DNA of 17,773 nt from JASHZA01 sp035624865 (GTDB taxonomy: Bacteria > Desulfobacterota > Binatia > Binatales > Binataceae): positions 1 to 17,773 of the forward strand of contig DASPQS010000033.1 in NCBI GenBank assembly GCA_035624865.1. The letters are read 5' to 3'. Positions 1 to 9,356 of the stretch are shown one piece after another. How positions within the stretch are numbered: the stretch's first letter is position 1; each line of letters begins with the position of its first letter. The notes below the pieces were generated by a model. The model ran no database searches. It saw nothing but the letters and a program-made list of their open reading frames with translations, and had not been told where the DNA came from. A program made the translations under genes and the position numbers.

Positions 1-37
1 TTACAGCCACCATCTCATGATCCAGCTTTTGTGTTCA

Positions 38-55
38 GGGTGAAATTTTTCACCC
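38..55 (-). terminator. possible weak terminator after acs
   Basis: A near-perfect inverted repeat, GGGTGAAA and TTTCACCC around two bases, begins six bases past the acs stop codon. Its place right after the last gene of the directon fits transcription termination. The hairpin is A/T-rich in the middle and is not followed by a clear run of T on the minus strand, so it would be weak, or could simply protect the mRNA end. Confidence 0.35.
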
Positions 56-60
56 GGCTT

Positions 61-2027
<1,967 letters not shown>

Positions 2028-2031
<4 letters not shown>

Positions 2032-3473
2032 ATCCTCCCGCGCGCTTCGCGCGTCTTGACGCTCAGGTAAAGCGTCGCGGCGTCGCCAATCTCGCGCCGG
2101 TTTGAATGGATTTGGCGGAGCCGCTCGATCAATTCATGTTCGATAGCGGGCGCAAGCTCGGCCGCCAGCTCGACTGTGCGCGCCGCCCAGCGCAGCGCCA
2201 CCCGCCCCTCGGGTCCGCCAAAATCATCGAAAAACCAGGCGCAGCTCGTAAGCGTCGCATGCGCGGCCCGCTCCATCTCGAACAGGCGCAAGAGCCGCTC
2301 GCGCGCCGGTTCGTCACGCACCTTGTGCCTGCCAAAGAAGTCGTCGTACAGCATATGGTTCGGATCAATAAACAGTCGGGCCGACTCCCGCAATGCGCTC
2401 CAAGGATCAGCCATCAGCGGCTGGGCGAAGCGCTCGAAAATCGCGTCGGCATGGTTTTTCACGAACTCCATCGCGGCGCGCAGCGGCGCCCGCCATTCCT
2501 GGTTCGTTTGCTGATCCAGCCGGCACCCGCAGTTGGAACGCCAGCGTTCGATCCCGTGCGCGCAGCTCCAGGACGTTGCTCCGTTGATCTCAAAGCCGCC
2601 CGAGGCCGGATGCGCGGCCAAATAGTCGGCGCAGTTCGTGACCACAACGTCCTCGCGCTCGGCAAGGATCGCGAGCGCCCGCGCCAGTTCAGCCGCGCCC
2701 GCGCGCTTATGATGTCCAAAGGTCTCGCCGTCGGTGGCGGTCAGGATCGCGGCGCCAGGCGGCAATGCGAGCGCAGTATGGGCGAACGCCTCCGCCAGCG
2801 CGGCGCCGTCATTGAGGGCATCGCCGAAACTGACATACCCGGACAGTTCGCGATCGAAACGAAAAATCGCGAGACTCATCTCGCCTCGCCGCCACAGGAA
2901 CGGCCCCGCCTCGCGACCCGAACTGCTGAAACGGCCCTGATCGGAGGCCAGGATCACGAACTTGATTCCGGCCCGCGCCACCGTCGCCAGCGTATCGTCG
3001 TCCGCTGCGCATTCGGGCAGCCACAGACCTTCGGGACGGCGCCGGAAGCGGAAGGCAAAATCCTGAATTCCCCATTCCACCTGAAGCTCGCGGCTACGCT
3101 CGTCGAGCAGCGGCAGGATCGAATGGTTGTACGATTGCGCCATCGCGTTGCCGTGACCGTGGCGCTCCTTGACGCTCAACTCGTCGCCCCGGCGGATCGC
3201 GCGGTAGGCCACCTTGCCGTGCGGCTCGAGCCAGCTAATCAGGGTGGGGCCGAAATCGAAATTGATGTGCGAGTAGTTGTTATGGATGTGAACGACATGG
3301 CCGTTCATGATCTGGGCGTGCGCGTTGGCGCTGTAACATTCGCTCAGGATGCGTTCGTTCCAGTTGGCGAACGGTGCGGCTCCCGGTTCATCCGCGATAA
3401 GCCCGGTCCACGGACTCTGCCGCGGAGGCTGATAGAAATGGCCGTGTACAATGATGTATCGGGGTTCGTCCAT
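2028..3473 (-). CDS. GH57-family glycoside hydrolase with a DUF3536-like C-terminal part
   Basis: The protein (481 residues) starts with HGHFYQPPRQSPW (10-22), a form of the GH57 HxHQP signature typical of the DUF3536-associated branch. WLPEC at 151-155 holds the expected catalytic nucleophile Glu154. TATDGETFGHH at 246-256 holds the likely acid/base Asp248. GH57 enzymes act on alpha-glucans by a retaining mechanism on a (beta/alpha)7 barrel, but the substrate of this branch is not established. From memory, full-length relatives reach about 800 residues; here the protein stops soon after the first part of DUF3536, so this is a short form. There is no signal peptide, so it is probably cytoplasmic and could act on storage glucan. 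The Shine-Dalgarno sequence is poor. The stop overlaps the acs start (ATGA), an unusual pairing of glucan and acetate enzymes. No frameshift is seen. Confidence 0.85.
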
Positions 3474-3623
3474 CGCAAGCTCAGAATAGTCCGCCGCCCT
3501 GCCGAGAAACAGCCCATCGCCGCGGACGGTGGTGCGAATCCGCGCGCGGTGCAGGCGGGCAGCGCCGGGCCGCTAGCGCAAGCTGACGGCAGGGGCCGTA
3601 AGTTCCCTTAATTTCGGTCTGTG

Positions 3624-4046
3624 TCAGCCGGCAACGACGGCGAAGTTTCCCTTGACCGTGCTCTCGCCCTTCTGGTTCAGCACCTCGAGTTCACCCTCGA
3701 CTACCCGCTCGCCGCTGCGTTCGACTTTGTTAGTCACCTTGCCGCGGCAGGTCAGCGTATCTCCCGGCCAGACCTGGCGCGCGAACCGTACTTTGAAGCG
3801 GCGCACGTTGCCCGCGCCGGCATAATCGGTCAGGCAACGCGAAAGGCATCCGGCCGTCCACATCCCCTGCGCAAATACGGTCGGGATTCCGGCACCCTCG
3901 ACGAAAGTCTGGTCGTAGTGGAGCGGAACGAAGTCGCCCGACGCGCCGGCGTAGCGCACGAAGTCGGGGCGTGAAACCGCTTCTATCGTAATCGTCGGAA
4001 TGTCGTCGCCAACCTTAACGCTGTCGTATTTGATTTTGGTCGCCAT
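3624..4046 (-). CDS. MaoC-type hotdog dehydratase, catalytic subunit
   Basis: This 140-residue single-hotdog protein has the R-specific enoyl-CoA hydratase signature YAGASGDFVPLHYD. Asp38 and His43 form the D-x4-H catalytic pair, and the protein continues with the FAQGMWTAG segment usual for the family. It should hydrate a trans-2-enoyl-CoA to the 3-hydroxyacyl-CoA, or do the reverse dehydration, in the cytoplasm. GGTGAGG lies about five bases before the ATG. The upstream gene, 99 bp away, encodes the MaoC N-terminal-type subunit without a complete dyad. Separate subunits of this kind form heterodimers in mycobacterial HadAB and steroid-degrading ChsH1/ChsH2, and I infer the same here. The acyl chain it handles cannot be read from sequence. 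Confidence 0.88.
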   Translation of the reverse strand: MATKIKYDSVKVGDDIPTITIEAVSRPDFVRYAGASGDFVPLHYDQTFVEGAGIPTVFAQGMWTAGCLSRCLTDYAGAGNVRRFKVRFARQVWPGDTLTCRGKVTNKVERSGERVVEGELEVLNQKGESTVKGNFAVVAG

Positions 4047-4145
4047 AGTCGCCTCACCATTCCCGGCTCGCGGGATCGAAAAATCTAAAGTTTTGCTTCG
4101 TATTTTGCTCGTGTCGTTTGGTCATTCAACTAACGATCATCTTAA

Positions 4146-4604
4146 TCAGCCGCCGACGGCCTGGCCGGTCTCGATCAGGGTCGAGCGGGCGACCGCCACT
4201 TTCTCGCCTTTCTGGTTCTTGTACTCGATTTCGGTGACCATGAAGGTCATCTTGCCGCCGCGGCCGCCTTCGCGCTCGAAGACGTCGGCGATGCGGGCGG
4301 TGCCGGTGAGGACGTCGCCGACCAGAATCGGCTTGTAGAATTCGAACTCCTGCTCGCCGTGGAGGATCCGGCGGAGGTCGAAATGGGCGGTCGGGACGGA
4401 GTCGGCGTCCTGCCAAAAGGCGGCAACTTGAAGGAAGGTGGGCGGCACCGGGATTCCGTTGCACTCTTTCTTCGCCAGTTCGGGGTCGAAGTAGACCGGA
4501 TTGGGGTCCCGGATAGCGCGGGCGAACTCGCGCACCTTGCTCCACTCGATCGGCATCGTGAACGGTTTGCCGGTTTTTCCAACCAGGCTTTTGTCGATTG
4601 CCAT
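4146..4604 (-). CDS. FAS1-like/MaoC N-terminal-type dehydratase subunit, probably non-catalytic
   Basis: The protein (152 residues) looks like the MaoC_dehydrat_N family: a conserved N-terminal DPNPVYFDP segment, then GIPVPPTF, then HGEQEFEFYKPILVGD. In catalytic relatives the DPNPxxFD region carries an Asp-x4-His pair; here Asp33 is followed by Tyr38, so the dyad is incomplete. With the complete dyad in the next gene, the simplest reading is a structural or substrate-binding partner in a heterodimer. The frame is open 59 codons further upstream, but that part runs through the repeats and palindrome, encodes low-complexity Arg/Ala/Ser sequence and has no family similarity. The ATG at 4604 is preceded by GAGGG at a suitable distance, so I chose it. 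A perfect palindrome lies 16 bases upstream of this start. Confidence 0.85.
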   Translation of the reverse strand: MAIDKSLVGKTGKPFTMPIEWSKVREFARAIRDPNPVYFDPELAKKECNGIPVPPTFLQVAAFWQDADSVPTAHFDLRRILHGEQEFEFYKPILVGDVLTGTARIADVFEREGGRGGKMTFMVTEIEYKNQKGEKVAVARSTLIETGQAVGG

Positions 4605-4620
4605 TGGTATCCCTCGTTTT

Positions 4621-4636
4621 CGGGACCGCGGTCCCG
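4621..4636. promoter_or_regulatory. perfect 16-bp palindrome before the hydratase genes
   Basis: CGGGACCGCGGTCCCG reads the same on both strands with no spacer. It lies 16 bases upstream of the FAS1-like dehydratase start, just before its Shine-Dalgarno sequence. A dimeric regulator of fatty-acid genes could bind here, or the RNA could fold and affect translation. The position supports a regulatory role; the protein partner is unknown. The site is G+C-rich, as is the genome, so chance is not fully excluded. Confidence 0.4.
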
Positions 4637-4671
4637 TCTTAAGCTCGCTCGGCGCGGCGACTCTATTTCCA

Positions 4672-4725
4672 ACGCAGCTCGCAGACTCGCTTGCTCGCTG
4701 CGCGCGGCGGCCGCGCTCCGCTAGC
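4672..4725 (-). repeat. intergenic repeat, copy 1
   Basis: This is one of two 54-bp copies whose matching bases are exactly 76 bp apart. Read on the minus strand it starts GCTAGCGGA, then a hairpin GCGCGG-CCG-CCGCGC, then a conserved block GCGAGTCTGCGAGCTGCGT. The stem differs in sequence from that of copy 2, but the CCG loop and the pairing are kept. It lies in the gap between the DUF4019 gene and the first hydratase gene. It may be a REP-like or other dispersed intergenic element, or a structured leader; one window cannot show whether it recurs elsewhere. Confidence 0.75.
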
Positions 4726-4747
4726 CGGCTCCGCGTCTTTATTCTTG

Positions 4748-4801
4748 ACGCAGCTCGCAGACTCGCCTGCTCGCTCCGCACCGCGGCGGTGCTCCGCTAG
4801 C
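4748..4801 (-). repeat. intergenic repeat, copy 2
   Basis: Second copy of the 54-bp repeat, ending next to the DUF4019 stop codon. On the minus strand it reads GCTAGCGGA, the hairpin GCACCG-CCG-CGGTGC, then the same GCGAGTCTGCGAGCTGCGT block. Compared with copy 1, three bases on each side of the stem differ in a way that keeps all six base pairs. This suggests that the RNA or cruciform structure is what is conserved. Confidence 0.75.
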
Positions 4802-4802
4802 G

Positions 4803-5255
4803 TTAGCGTATGTAATATCCCGATACGCGCCATTGTCCATCTTTGTCCATCATCGGGGTGACCGTCTCGACGGCGGATTTCTTGTGGGCAAAGGAGGTAT
4901 CGTATTGGAGGACGACGTATTTGCCATCGGGAGCGCCGGGCAGAGTAGTGGCGAAGGTAGCAGTCTTGAATTTCCTCGAAACGAGCGTGCCCAACGAGTC
5001 GCGCACTCCGCCGACCTGCTCTTCCCACTGATCCATGGAGACGCGGTCCCTGAACAGGGAAGCGGCTCGAATCCAGCTCTCCCGGTAGTCGCCCTTGTCG
5101 ATCAAGCTCAACCACTCATTTGCCTCGTTCCTGGCCTTCTCGATATCACCCGACGGAGCTTGCGCGAAGGCGGCACTCGCGGACATCGAGAGCGTCAGGA
5201 CCAAAAGCGCCAGCACGAGGCGGGATATTACCCGCCTGCGGAACCGGGCGCTCAA
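4803..5255 (-). CDS. secreted DUF4019-domain protein
   Basis: The protein (150 residues) has an N-terminal signal peptide: basic MSARFRRR, a hydrophobic core LVLALLVLTLSMSASA and a likely cleavage after AFA near residue 31. The mature part (EANEWLSLIDKGDYRESWIRAA, then WEEQVGGVRDSLGTL and YVVLQYDTSFAHKKSAVETV) matches my memory of DUF4019, a small exported domain of unknown function that resembles the NTF2/SnoaL type of alpha+beta fold. The start is a TTG whose last two bases overlap the acyl-CoA dehydrogenase TGA (TTGA), so translation is probably coupled. It would act in the periplasm or outside the cell, and its link to the cytoplasmic acyl-CoA enzymes is not clear. No catalytic residues can be named. 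Confidence 0.82.
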   Translation of the reverse strand: MSARFRRRVISRLVLALLVLTLSMSASAAFAQAPSGDIEKARNEANEWLSLIDKGDYRESWIRAASLFRDRVSMDQWEEQVGGVRDSLGTLVSRKFKTATFATTLPGAPDGKYVVLQYDTSFAHKKSAVETVTPMMDKDGQWRVSGYYIR

Positions 5256-6382
5256 AGATTTATTCCCTGCGCGACCAGTTCACGATTGTAAGTCGCGTCG
5301 CCGAAGGTGAATTCGGAGGATTTGGCGCGCTTGAAGTACAGGTGCATGTCGTGATCCCAAGTGAAGCCGATGCCGCCGTGAACCTGGATTCCGTCGGCGG
5401 AGACTCGCCGGTAGGCGTCGGAGCTTGCGGCCTTGGCCAGAGCCGCCGCCAGCGGCGCCTCGGCCACCTCGTTACTCACGGCCCAGGCGGCATAGTAGAC
5501 AGCGGACTTAGCGCCTTCGACGTCGATCATCATGTTGGCGCACTTATGCTGCACGGCCTGGAAACTTCCGATGGGACGGCCGAACTGGACGCGCATCTTG
5601 GCGTATTCGACCGTTGTATCGAGAACCTTCTGGGCGCCGCCCATCATCTCGGCGGCCAACATCACCTTGCCGCGATCGACCATCTCAGACAGTGTTTTCC
5701 ATCCGGCGCCGACCTTGTCGACGACGTCCGACGCCGTGGCCCTGACGCCCGCGAACTTCACTTCGCTGAGTTTGCGCGTCTGATCCATCGTCTTGAGCGG
5801 AGTCACGCTTATCCCCGGCCGGTTGGCCTCGAGAGCGAAAAGCGTGATTCCGTCGGCGCCGCTCCCGCCGGTGCGCGCGGCGATGAGGAGGCATCCGGCG
5901 ATATGGCCGTCGTTGACGAAGAGTTTGACGCCGTCGAGGGTGAACTCACCGCCTCTTTCCCTGGCCTGCAAGGCGATTCCGTCAGCGCCCCATAACGCCG
6001 AGGGTTCGAGCAAGGCGGGAGTCGCGATCAGATCGCCCGCCGCGATTTTGGGCAACAACGCCTGCTTCTGGGCTTCGCTGGCGGAGCGCTTGAGCGCCTC
6101 GGCGACCATCGCGGTCCAGATGAACGGCGAAGGGAGCACCACGCGCCCCATCTCTTCGAGCACCAGCACGAGGTCGACGTAGCTGAGACCGGCGCCGCCG
6201 TAGGCTTCGGGGATTACGAGTCCGGTCCATCCGAGCCCGGCCATTTTCTTCCACAGGTCGGGATCGTAGCCGCGGTCGTCGTCCATGAGGCGGCGGACGA
6301 GGCTCGAGGGGCATTCCTTTTCGAGCAGGCCACGTGCGCTCTGGCGGAGCATCTCCTGCTCGTCACTGAATCCGAAGTCCAT
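5252..6382 (-). CDS. acyl-CoA dehydrogenase family protein
   Basis: This 376-residue flavoprotein has the complete acyl-CoA dehydrogenase layout: an N-terminal helical domain starting FSDEQEMLRQSARGLL, a middle beta domain (to about 220), and a C-terminal helical domain with RVQFGRPIGSFQAVQH (264-279) and IQVHGGIGFTWDHDMHLYFK (332-351). It should oxidise an acyl-CoA to the 2,3-enoyl-CoA with FAD, passing electrons to ETF. The GGIGFTWDHD type is common among dehydrogenases of unusual substrates such as steroid side chains, branched or aromatic acids, including the alpha2beta2 enzymes. The usual YEGT catalytic Glu near the C-terminus is not obvious: the matching stretch reads SSEFTFGDATYNREL, so I do not assign the base. 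It lies between an SDR gene and the DUF4019 and hydratase genes, consistent with one catabolic module. Confidence 0.92.
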   Translation of the reverse strand: MDFGFSDEQEMLRQSARGLLEKECPSSLVRRLMDDDRGYDPDLWKKMAGLGWTGLVIPEAYGGAGLSYVDLVLVLEEMGRVVLPSPFIWTAMVAEALKRSASEAQKQALLPKIAAGDLIATPALLEPSALWGADGIALQARERGGEFTLDGVKLFVNDGHIAGCLLIAARTGGSGADGITLFALEANRPGISVTPLKTMDQTRKLSEVKFAGVRATASDVVDKVGAGWKTLSEMVDRGKVMLAAEMMGGAQKVLDTTVEYAKMRVQFGRPIGSFQAVQHKCANMMIDVEGAKSAVYYAAWAVSNEVAEAPLAAALAKAASSDAYRRVSADGIQVHGGIGFTWDHDMHLYFKRAKSSEFTFGDATYNRELVAQGINL

Positions 6383-6512
6383 TTTGTTTTCCCTGCCGAT
6401 TTTTCGGCTCGGACCGGCCGGATCATCCTGACATTGCGATTGCGGTCCGCGCGATTTCGGATACCATGCGGCGTCGGCGGCGACAAGCGGACGATGCGGT
6501 CAAACCGTCGCG

Positions 6513-7304
6513 CTACAGACCAAGACTGACGATGTCGGCGGCGCGGATGGTGCCGCCGTCGACGATCAGGGTCGCGCCCGAGATCCAGCTCGCTGCCTGC
6601 GAGGCAAGGAAGATGCAGGGATAGGCGACGTCTTCGACGGTGCCGAAACGGCCGAGCGCACGCGACCGCAGCATCATGTTCTTGACCTCTTCGTTGGGCC
6701 AGATGCGTTCGGCCGCGCCCTCGGTCGTGACGGGGCCGGGTGCGATACAGTTGACGCGAATTCCGTAGCGGCCCCATTCGGCGGCGTGCGACTCGGTGAG
6801 CTTGATCACGCCGGCTTTCGAGGCCGCATAGGGGAGCATCGTGGCCGACCCGTGCACGCCCGAGGTCGAGGATAGGTTGATGATGGCGCCGGGACCCTTT
6901 TGCGCCATGAACTGGCGGGCCGCCGACTTCGAGCAGAAGAAGGTGCCGTCGAGGTTGATCGCAACCACCGCACGCCATCCGTTGGGCGAGAGATTCATGC
7001 TGGGAGTGGTAATACTGCCGCCGTGGTTGTTGATCATGACGTCGAGGCGGCCGAAATGCCTGACCGCCTCGGCGATCATCTCGTCGCATTTGGCGGCGTC
7101 GCGGACGTCGACCACGAACATCTCGCATTTGCCGCCGAGCTTGCGGATTTCGTCGCGGACGGGTTCGAGATGGTCGGCGTTGCGGCTGGCGATGAGGACG
7201 GGAGCGCCGCGCACCGCGAATTCGCGGGCGATCGAGATGCCGATTCCGGTGCCGCCGCCGGTAACGATAGTGACTTTGCCTTCAACGCTGAATACGTCTT
7301 TCAA
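6513..7304 (-). CDS. classical SDR-family oxidoreductase
   Basis: The protein (263 residues) has the Rossmann cofactor motif TGGGTGIG (15-22), NNHGG (92-96) and a full catalytic set: Ser146, Tyr159 and Lys163 (YAASK). It ends with GGTIRAAD, typical of 3-oxoacyl-ACP/CoA reductase or 3-hydroxyacyl-CoA dehydrogenase-like SDRs. It should interconvert an alcohol and a ketone using NAD(P)H. The start is a TTG at 7304, five bases after GGAGG; the frame is open a further 165 codons upstream, but that part lies in the gap and antisense-frame of the next gene and has no SDR character. The acyl-CoA dehydrogenase follows 130 bp downstream, so the third step of a beta-oxidation-like route is a reasonable guess. 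Substrate and cofactor preference are not fixed by the sequence. Confidence 0.9.
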   Translation of the reverse strand: MKDVFSVEGKVTIVTGGGTGIGISIAREFAVRGAPVLIASRNADHLEPVRDEIRKLGGKCEMFVVDVRDAAKCDEMIAEAVRHFGRLDVMINNHGGSITTPSMNLSPNGWRAVVAINLDGTFFCSKSAARQFMAQKGPGAIINLSSTSGVHGSATMLPYAASKAGVIKLTESHAAEWGRYGIRVNCIAPGPVTTEGAAERIWPNEEVKNMMLRSRALGRFGTVEDVAYPCIFLASQAASWISGATLIVDGGTIRAADIVSLGL

Positions 7305-7482
7305 GATGGCCTCCTCGCTGTGGGCGGCGGGCCGCGGCCATGAAATCCCGGCCGCGTGGCGCGCCGTTGGTCTTTGATGTATCGCAGGCGGGGTCGGAGT
7401 CCAACCGGTTCGAAGCTTGGACAACTGGCCGTGGCCCAGAGAGCTTTTGAGGGGAATTATTCCGGGGACGCGGAGAGGGTGG

Positions 7483-7938
7483 TCACATCGCGCGCGAGAC
7501 GCTGGCAGGGCGGCCGCGGCGATGGCTCGAATGGCGCGAGTGCGGGGTGATCCTGAGATGCAGGCCGGGGGTATCCGGATGTTCGGCGCGCTGGCGGCGC
7601 ACGGAATGTTTCCAGTCGATAATGCGCCGGCGCAAAAGCACGGAGTTGATGCCGAGCGCTTCGCATACGGTGCCGAAGCTGAGCGCGTTGCAGGTGCTGT
7701 GGTCGGCCATGATCCATTGCTCGGCCTCCACGTAAAGGCGGCGGGCATTGGAGTGACACGATAGAGCCCCCTTCTGGTAGACGTTGATGGCGTCGGCAAG
7801 CAGGGCGAGCATCAGGCGCTGTTCACCGGTCAGGTGATGGCCGCCCGAAACGTCGAAATACTGGCACGGCAGGATTAGGTCCGTGCCTACGATCTCGTCA
7901 ATGGGAATGATTGAAACAGTACACAGCCTCGAACTCAT
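7483..7938 (-). CDS. conserved protein of unknown function, basic C-terminal tail
   Basis: I do not know a function for this 151-residue protein. Its middle (about 36-112) reads LTGEQRLMLALLADAINVYQ, then ARRLYVEAEQWI, then LSFGTVCEALGINSVLLRRR, a mostly helical pattern I have seen in unnamed deltaproteobacterial proteins with the form DAI-YQ, EAE-WI, FSF--vCe-LG. The last helices, ending near RRRIIDWK, could be a DNA-binding helix-turn-helix, and the tail is rich in Arg, His and Ser. That suggests nucleic-acid binding but does not prove it. The ATG at 7938 follows GGAGGG and is preferred over a TTG 13 codons upstream. It is a cytoplasmic-type protein with no signal or membrane segment. It lies between the lipoprotein gene and the SDR gene, about 170 bp from each. 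Confidence 0.75.
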   Translation of the reverse strand: MSSRLCTVSIIPIDEIVGTDLILPCQYFDVSGGHHLTGEQRLMLALLADAINVYQKGALSCHSNARRLYVEAEQWIMADHSTCNALSFGTVCEALGINSVLLRRRIIDWKHSVRRQRAEHPDTPGLHLRITPHSRHSSHRRGRPASVSRAM

Positions 7939-8027
7939 CCGTGAGTCACCCTCCGACCTCTTGCCTGTGTCAAACAAAGGTAGAGGCGATTTGGTTCCCG
8001 GATGATTCGGATGCGGATTTGCGGCTA

Positions 8028-8054
8028 AACGTCGCCGAGGCGCGCGGCGACGTT
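8028..8054 (-). terminator. strong hairpin after the lipoprotein gene
   Basis: AACGTCGCCG and CGGCGACGTT form a perfect 10-bp stem around a 7-base loop, 52 bases past the lipoprotein stop and upstream of the next minus-strand gene. On the minus strand it is followed by only three or four T, so it is an imperfect intrinsic terminator. It could also stabilise the lipoprotein mRNA or act as a binding site. Confidence 0.5.
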
Positions 8055-8106
8055 AAAGATTAAGATTTCGCTCTTAAGCCGACGCTGACCGAAGTGGGCG
8101 CGGGGT

Positions 8107-8589
8107 TCAGGTCGCGCCGCCCAGGCGTACGATTGCTTCGCGGGCCTGGCGCGCCGCGTCGGCGTCGCCGGTGGCGGCGGAGGCGAGCTTGTAATGGGCG
8201 AGCGCCTGAGTGCGGTCGCCGATGGCCTCGAAGGTTCGGGCGACGTTGAGCTGCGCCTGCGCATTGGTGGGACAGGCGGTGGCGGCGTCCTGGTAGTAGC
8301 CGAGCGCACGGGTGAAATCGCTGGCGGCAAAGCGTTCACCGCCCTTGCGCGTCGCCACCTCCATCACAGCCTTGTCGCATGCGCCGGCAGCGGAAGCCGT
8401 GGCGCCGTAGGGCTGAGACTGCTGGGCCTGCAATGCGGCCACCTGCTGCTTCAATTGGTCCAGTTCGACTTGTTGCTGCTCGAGTTGCCGCTGATTGGCT
8501 GCGATCGCCCCCTGGAGGCATCCGGAGAGCGCGCTCGCGAAAATCAAGGAAGCGATAACGAGAGGTGATCGGTTAAGCCGCTGTCTCAT
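8107..8589 (-). CDS. TPR-containing outer-membrane-type lipoprotein
   Basis: The 160-residue protein starts with a lipoprotein signal: basic MRQRLNR, hydrophobic PLVIASLIFASA and the lipobox LSGC with lipidated Cys24. A Gln-rich coiled coil (NQRQLEQQQVELDQLKQQV) follows at about 31-50, and two TPR-like helix pairs (FAASDFTRALGYYQDAATAC and AQLNVARTFEAIGDRTQALA) make up the C-terminal half. The coiled coil plus TPR arrangement recalls periplasmic scaffold proteins such as CpoB/YbgF, but the family cannot be named firmly. Two further Cys in the mature part (AACDK-type and ATACP) may form a disulphide. An ATG at 8589 was chosen over a TTG three codons earlier; neither has a good Shine-Dalgarno sequence. 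It is divergent from the carbonic anhydrase gene, 113 bp away. Confidence 0.8.
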   Translation of the reverse strand: MRQRLNRSPLVIASLIFASALSGCLQGAIAANQRQLEQQQVELDQLKQQVAALQAQQSQPYGATASAAGACDKAVMEVATRKGGERFAASDFTRALGYYQDAATACPTNAQAQLNVARTFEAIGDRTQALAHYKLASAATGDADAARQAREAIVRLGGAT

Positions 8590-8690
8590 ACGATTCAATT
8601 AGGCGGTCAGGAACGGCTAGGATCAAGCCCGCTTGCGCGCTCGATTTTAAAAGCCAACAGGCGCTACTATCCTGCGTTCGATCCTGCACT

Positions 8691-8699
8691 TAAGGAGGA
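8691..8699 (+). promoter_or_regulatory. strong ribosome-binding site deciding a GTG start
   Basis: TAAGGAGGA is a full complement of the 16S rRNA tail and lies three bases before the GTG at 8703. It fixes that GTG as the start of the carbonic anhydrase gene rather than the ATG six codons later, and predicts strong translation. Confidence 0.8.
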
Positions 8700-8702
8700 T
8701 TC

Positions 8703-9344
8703 GTGAAGGCTATACTCGTAATGATTGTCGCAATTGTAGTCCTGCTACCGGGGTTAGGCCGGGGCGCGCCGCCGAGCGAGGGACCGTCGGCGGAGGAAGC
8801 TCTCAAGCAATTGCTCGAGGGCAACGCGCGCTACGTGCAGGATCATGCGGAGCATCCGGATCAGCGGCCGTCGGCTGCGCCGCAGCATCCGCTGGCAGTT
8901 ATCGTCTCGTGCTCGGATTCGCGAGTGCCGCCCGAAATAATTTTCGATCGGGGCGTCGGCAGTCTCTTCATCGTGCGCGCGGCCGGAAATACCTGCGACC
9001 GGCTGGCGGTGGAAAGTATCGAATACGCGGTTGATCATCTGGGCACCCGGCTGATCGTTGTGATGGGGCACGACCAGTGCGGCGCGGTGACCGCGGCGGT
9101 GAAGTCGTATCCGAAGGCGGGGGTGGGTCCGATGCTCGAGAATATCTATCCGGCGGTGCGCGAAACGCGCCATCATCCGGGCGACCCGGTCTCCAACGCG
9201 ATCAGTGAAAACGCGATCCTGGTTGCGCGGCGGCTGTCGTCGGACGCGGAGCTCGCGGAGAGAATCAAACGTGGGGAGCTTAAAATCGTTCCGGCGCGCT
9301 ACGCGCTGGATACAGGCAAAGTGCAAATTCTGTCAGCGCAATGA
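8703..9344 (+). CDS. exported beta-class carbonic anhydrase
   Basis: The protein (213 residues) interconverts CO2 and bicarbonate at a Zn site. The signature CSDSR gives Cys70, Asp72 and Arg74, and HDQC gives His123 and Cys126, so both Zn cysteines, the His and the Asp-Arg pair are present. The N-terminus, MKAILVMIVAIVVLLPGLGR, is a clear signal peptide with likely cleavage near GRG-AP, placing it in the periplasm, as is known for one branch of beta-carbonic anhydrases. The GTG start follows a full-strength Shine-Dalgarno sequence. An atypical SDR gene begins 12 bases downstream, suggesting one transcript. A periplasmic enzyme may help bicarbonate supply or pH balance. Identification is firm; the physiological role is not. 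Confidence 0.94.
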   Translation: MKAILVMIVAIVVLLPGLGRGAPPSEGPSAEEALKQLLEGNARYVQDHAEHPDQRPSAAPQHPLAVIVSCSDSRVPPEIIFDRGVGSLFIVRAAGNTCDRLAVESIEYAVDHLGTRLIVVMGHDQCGAVTAAVKSYPKAGVGPMLENIYPAVRETRHHPGDPVSNAISENAILVARRLSSDAELAERIKRGELKIVPARYALDTGKVQILSAQ

Positions 9345-9356
9345 GGTTTGCGAATC

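Noticed and set aside
2106..3611. 501-codon open frame on the plus strand opposite the GH57 gene
   Set aside because: The minus strand carries clear GH57 motifs. The plus frame has no recognisable fold and low-complexity Arg-rich composition.
4605..4781. 59-codon upstream extension of the FAS1-like dehydratase
   Set aside because: It passes through the palindrome and one repeat, is low-complexity, and is not seen in the family. The ATG at 4604 has a good ribosome-binding site.
7395..7425. tRNA-like segment with GGTTCGAAGC and GTCCAA/TTGGAC arms
   Set aside because: No anticodon arm, acceptor stem or D-arm can be built around it. It is just a 6-bp inverted repeat in the region upstream of the SDR gene.
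7305..7799. 165-codon upstream extension of the SDR frame
   Set aside because: It runs through the gap and overlaps the unknown gene in another frame, lacks SDR character, and a TTG with GGAGG right before it gives the normal N-terminus.
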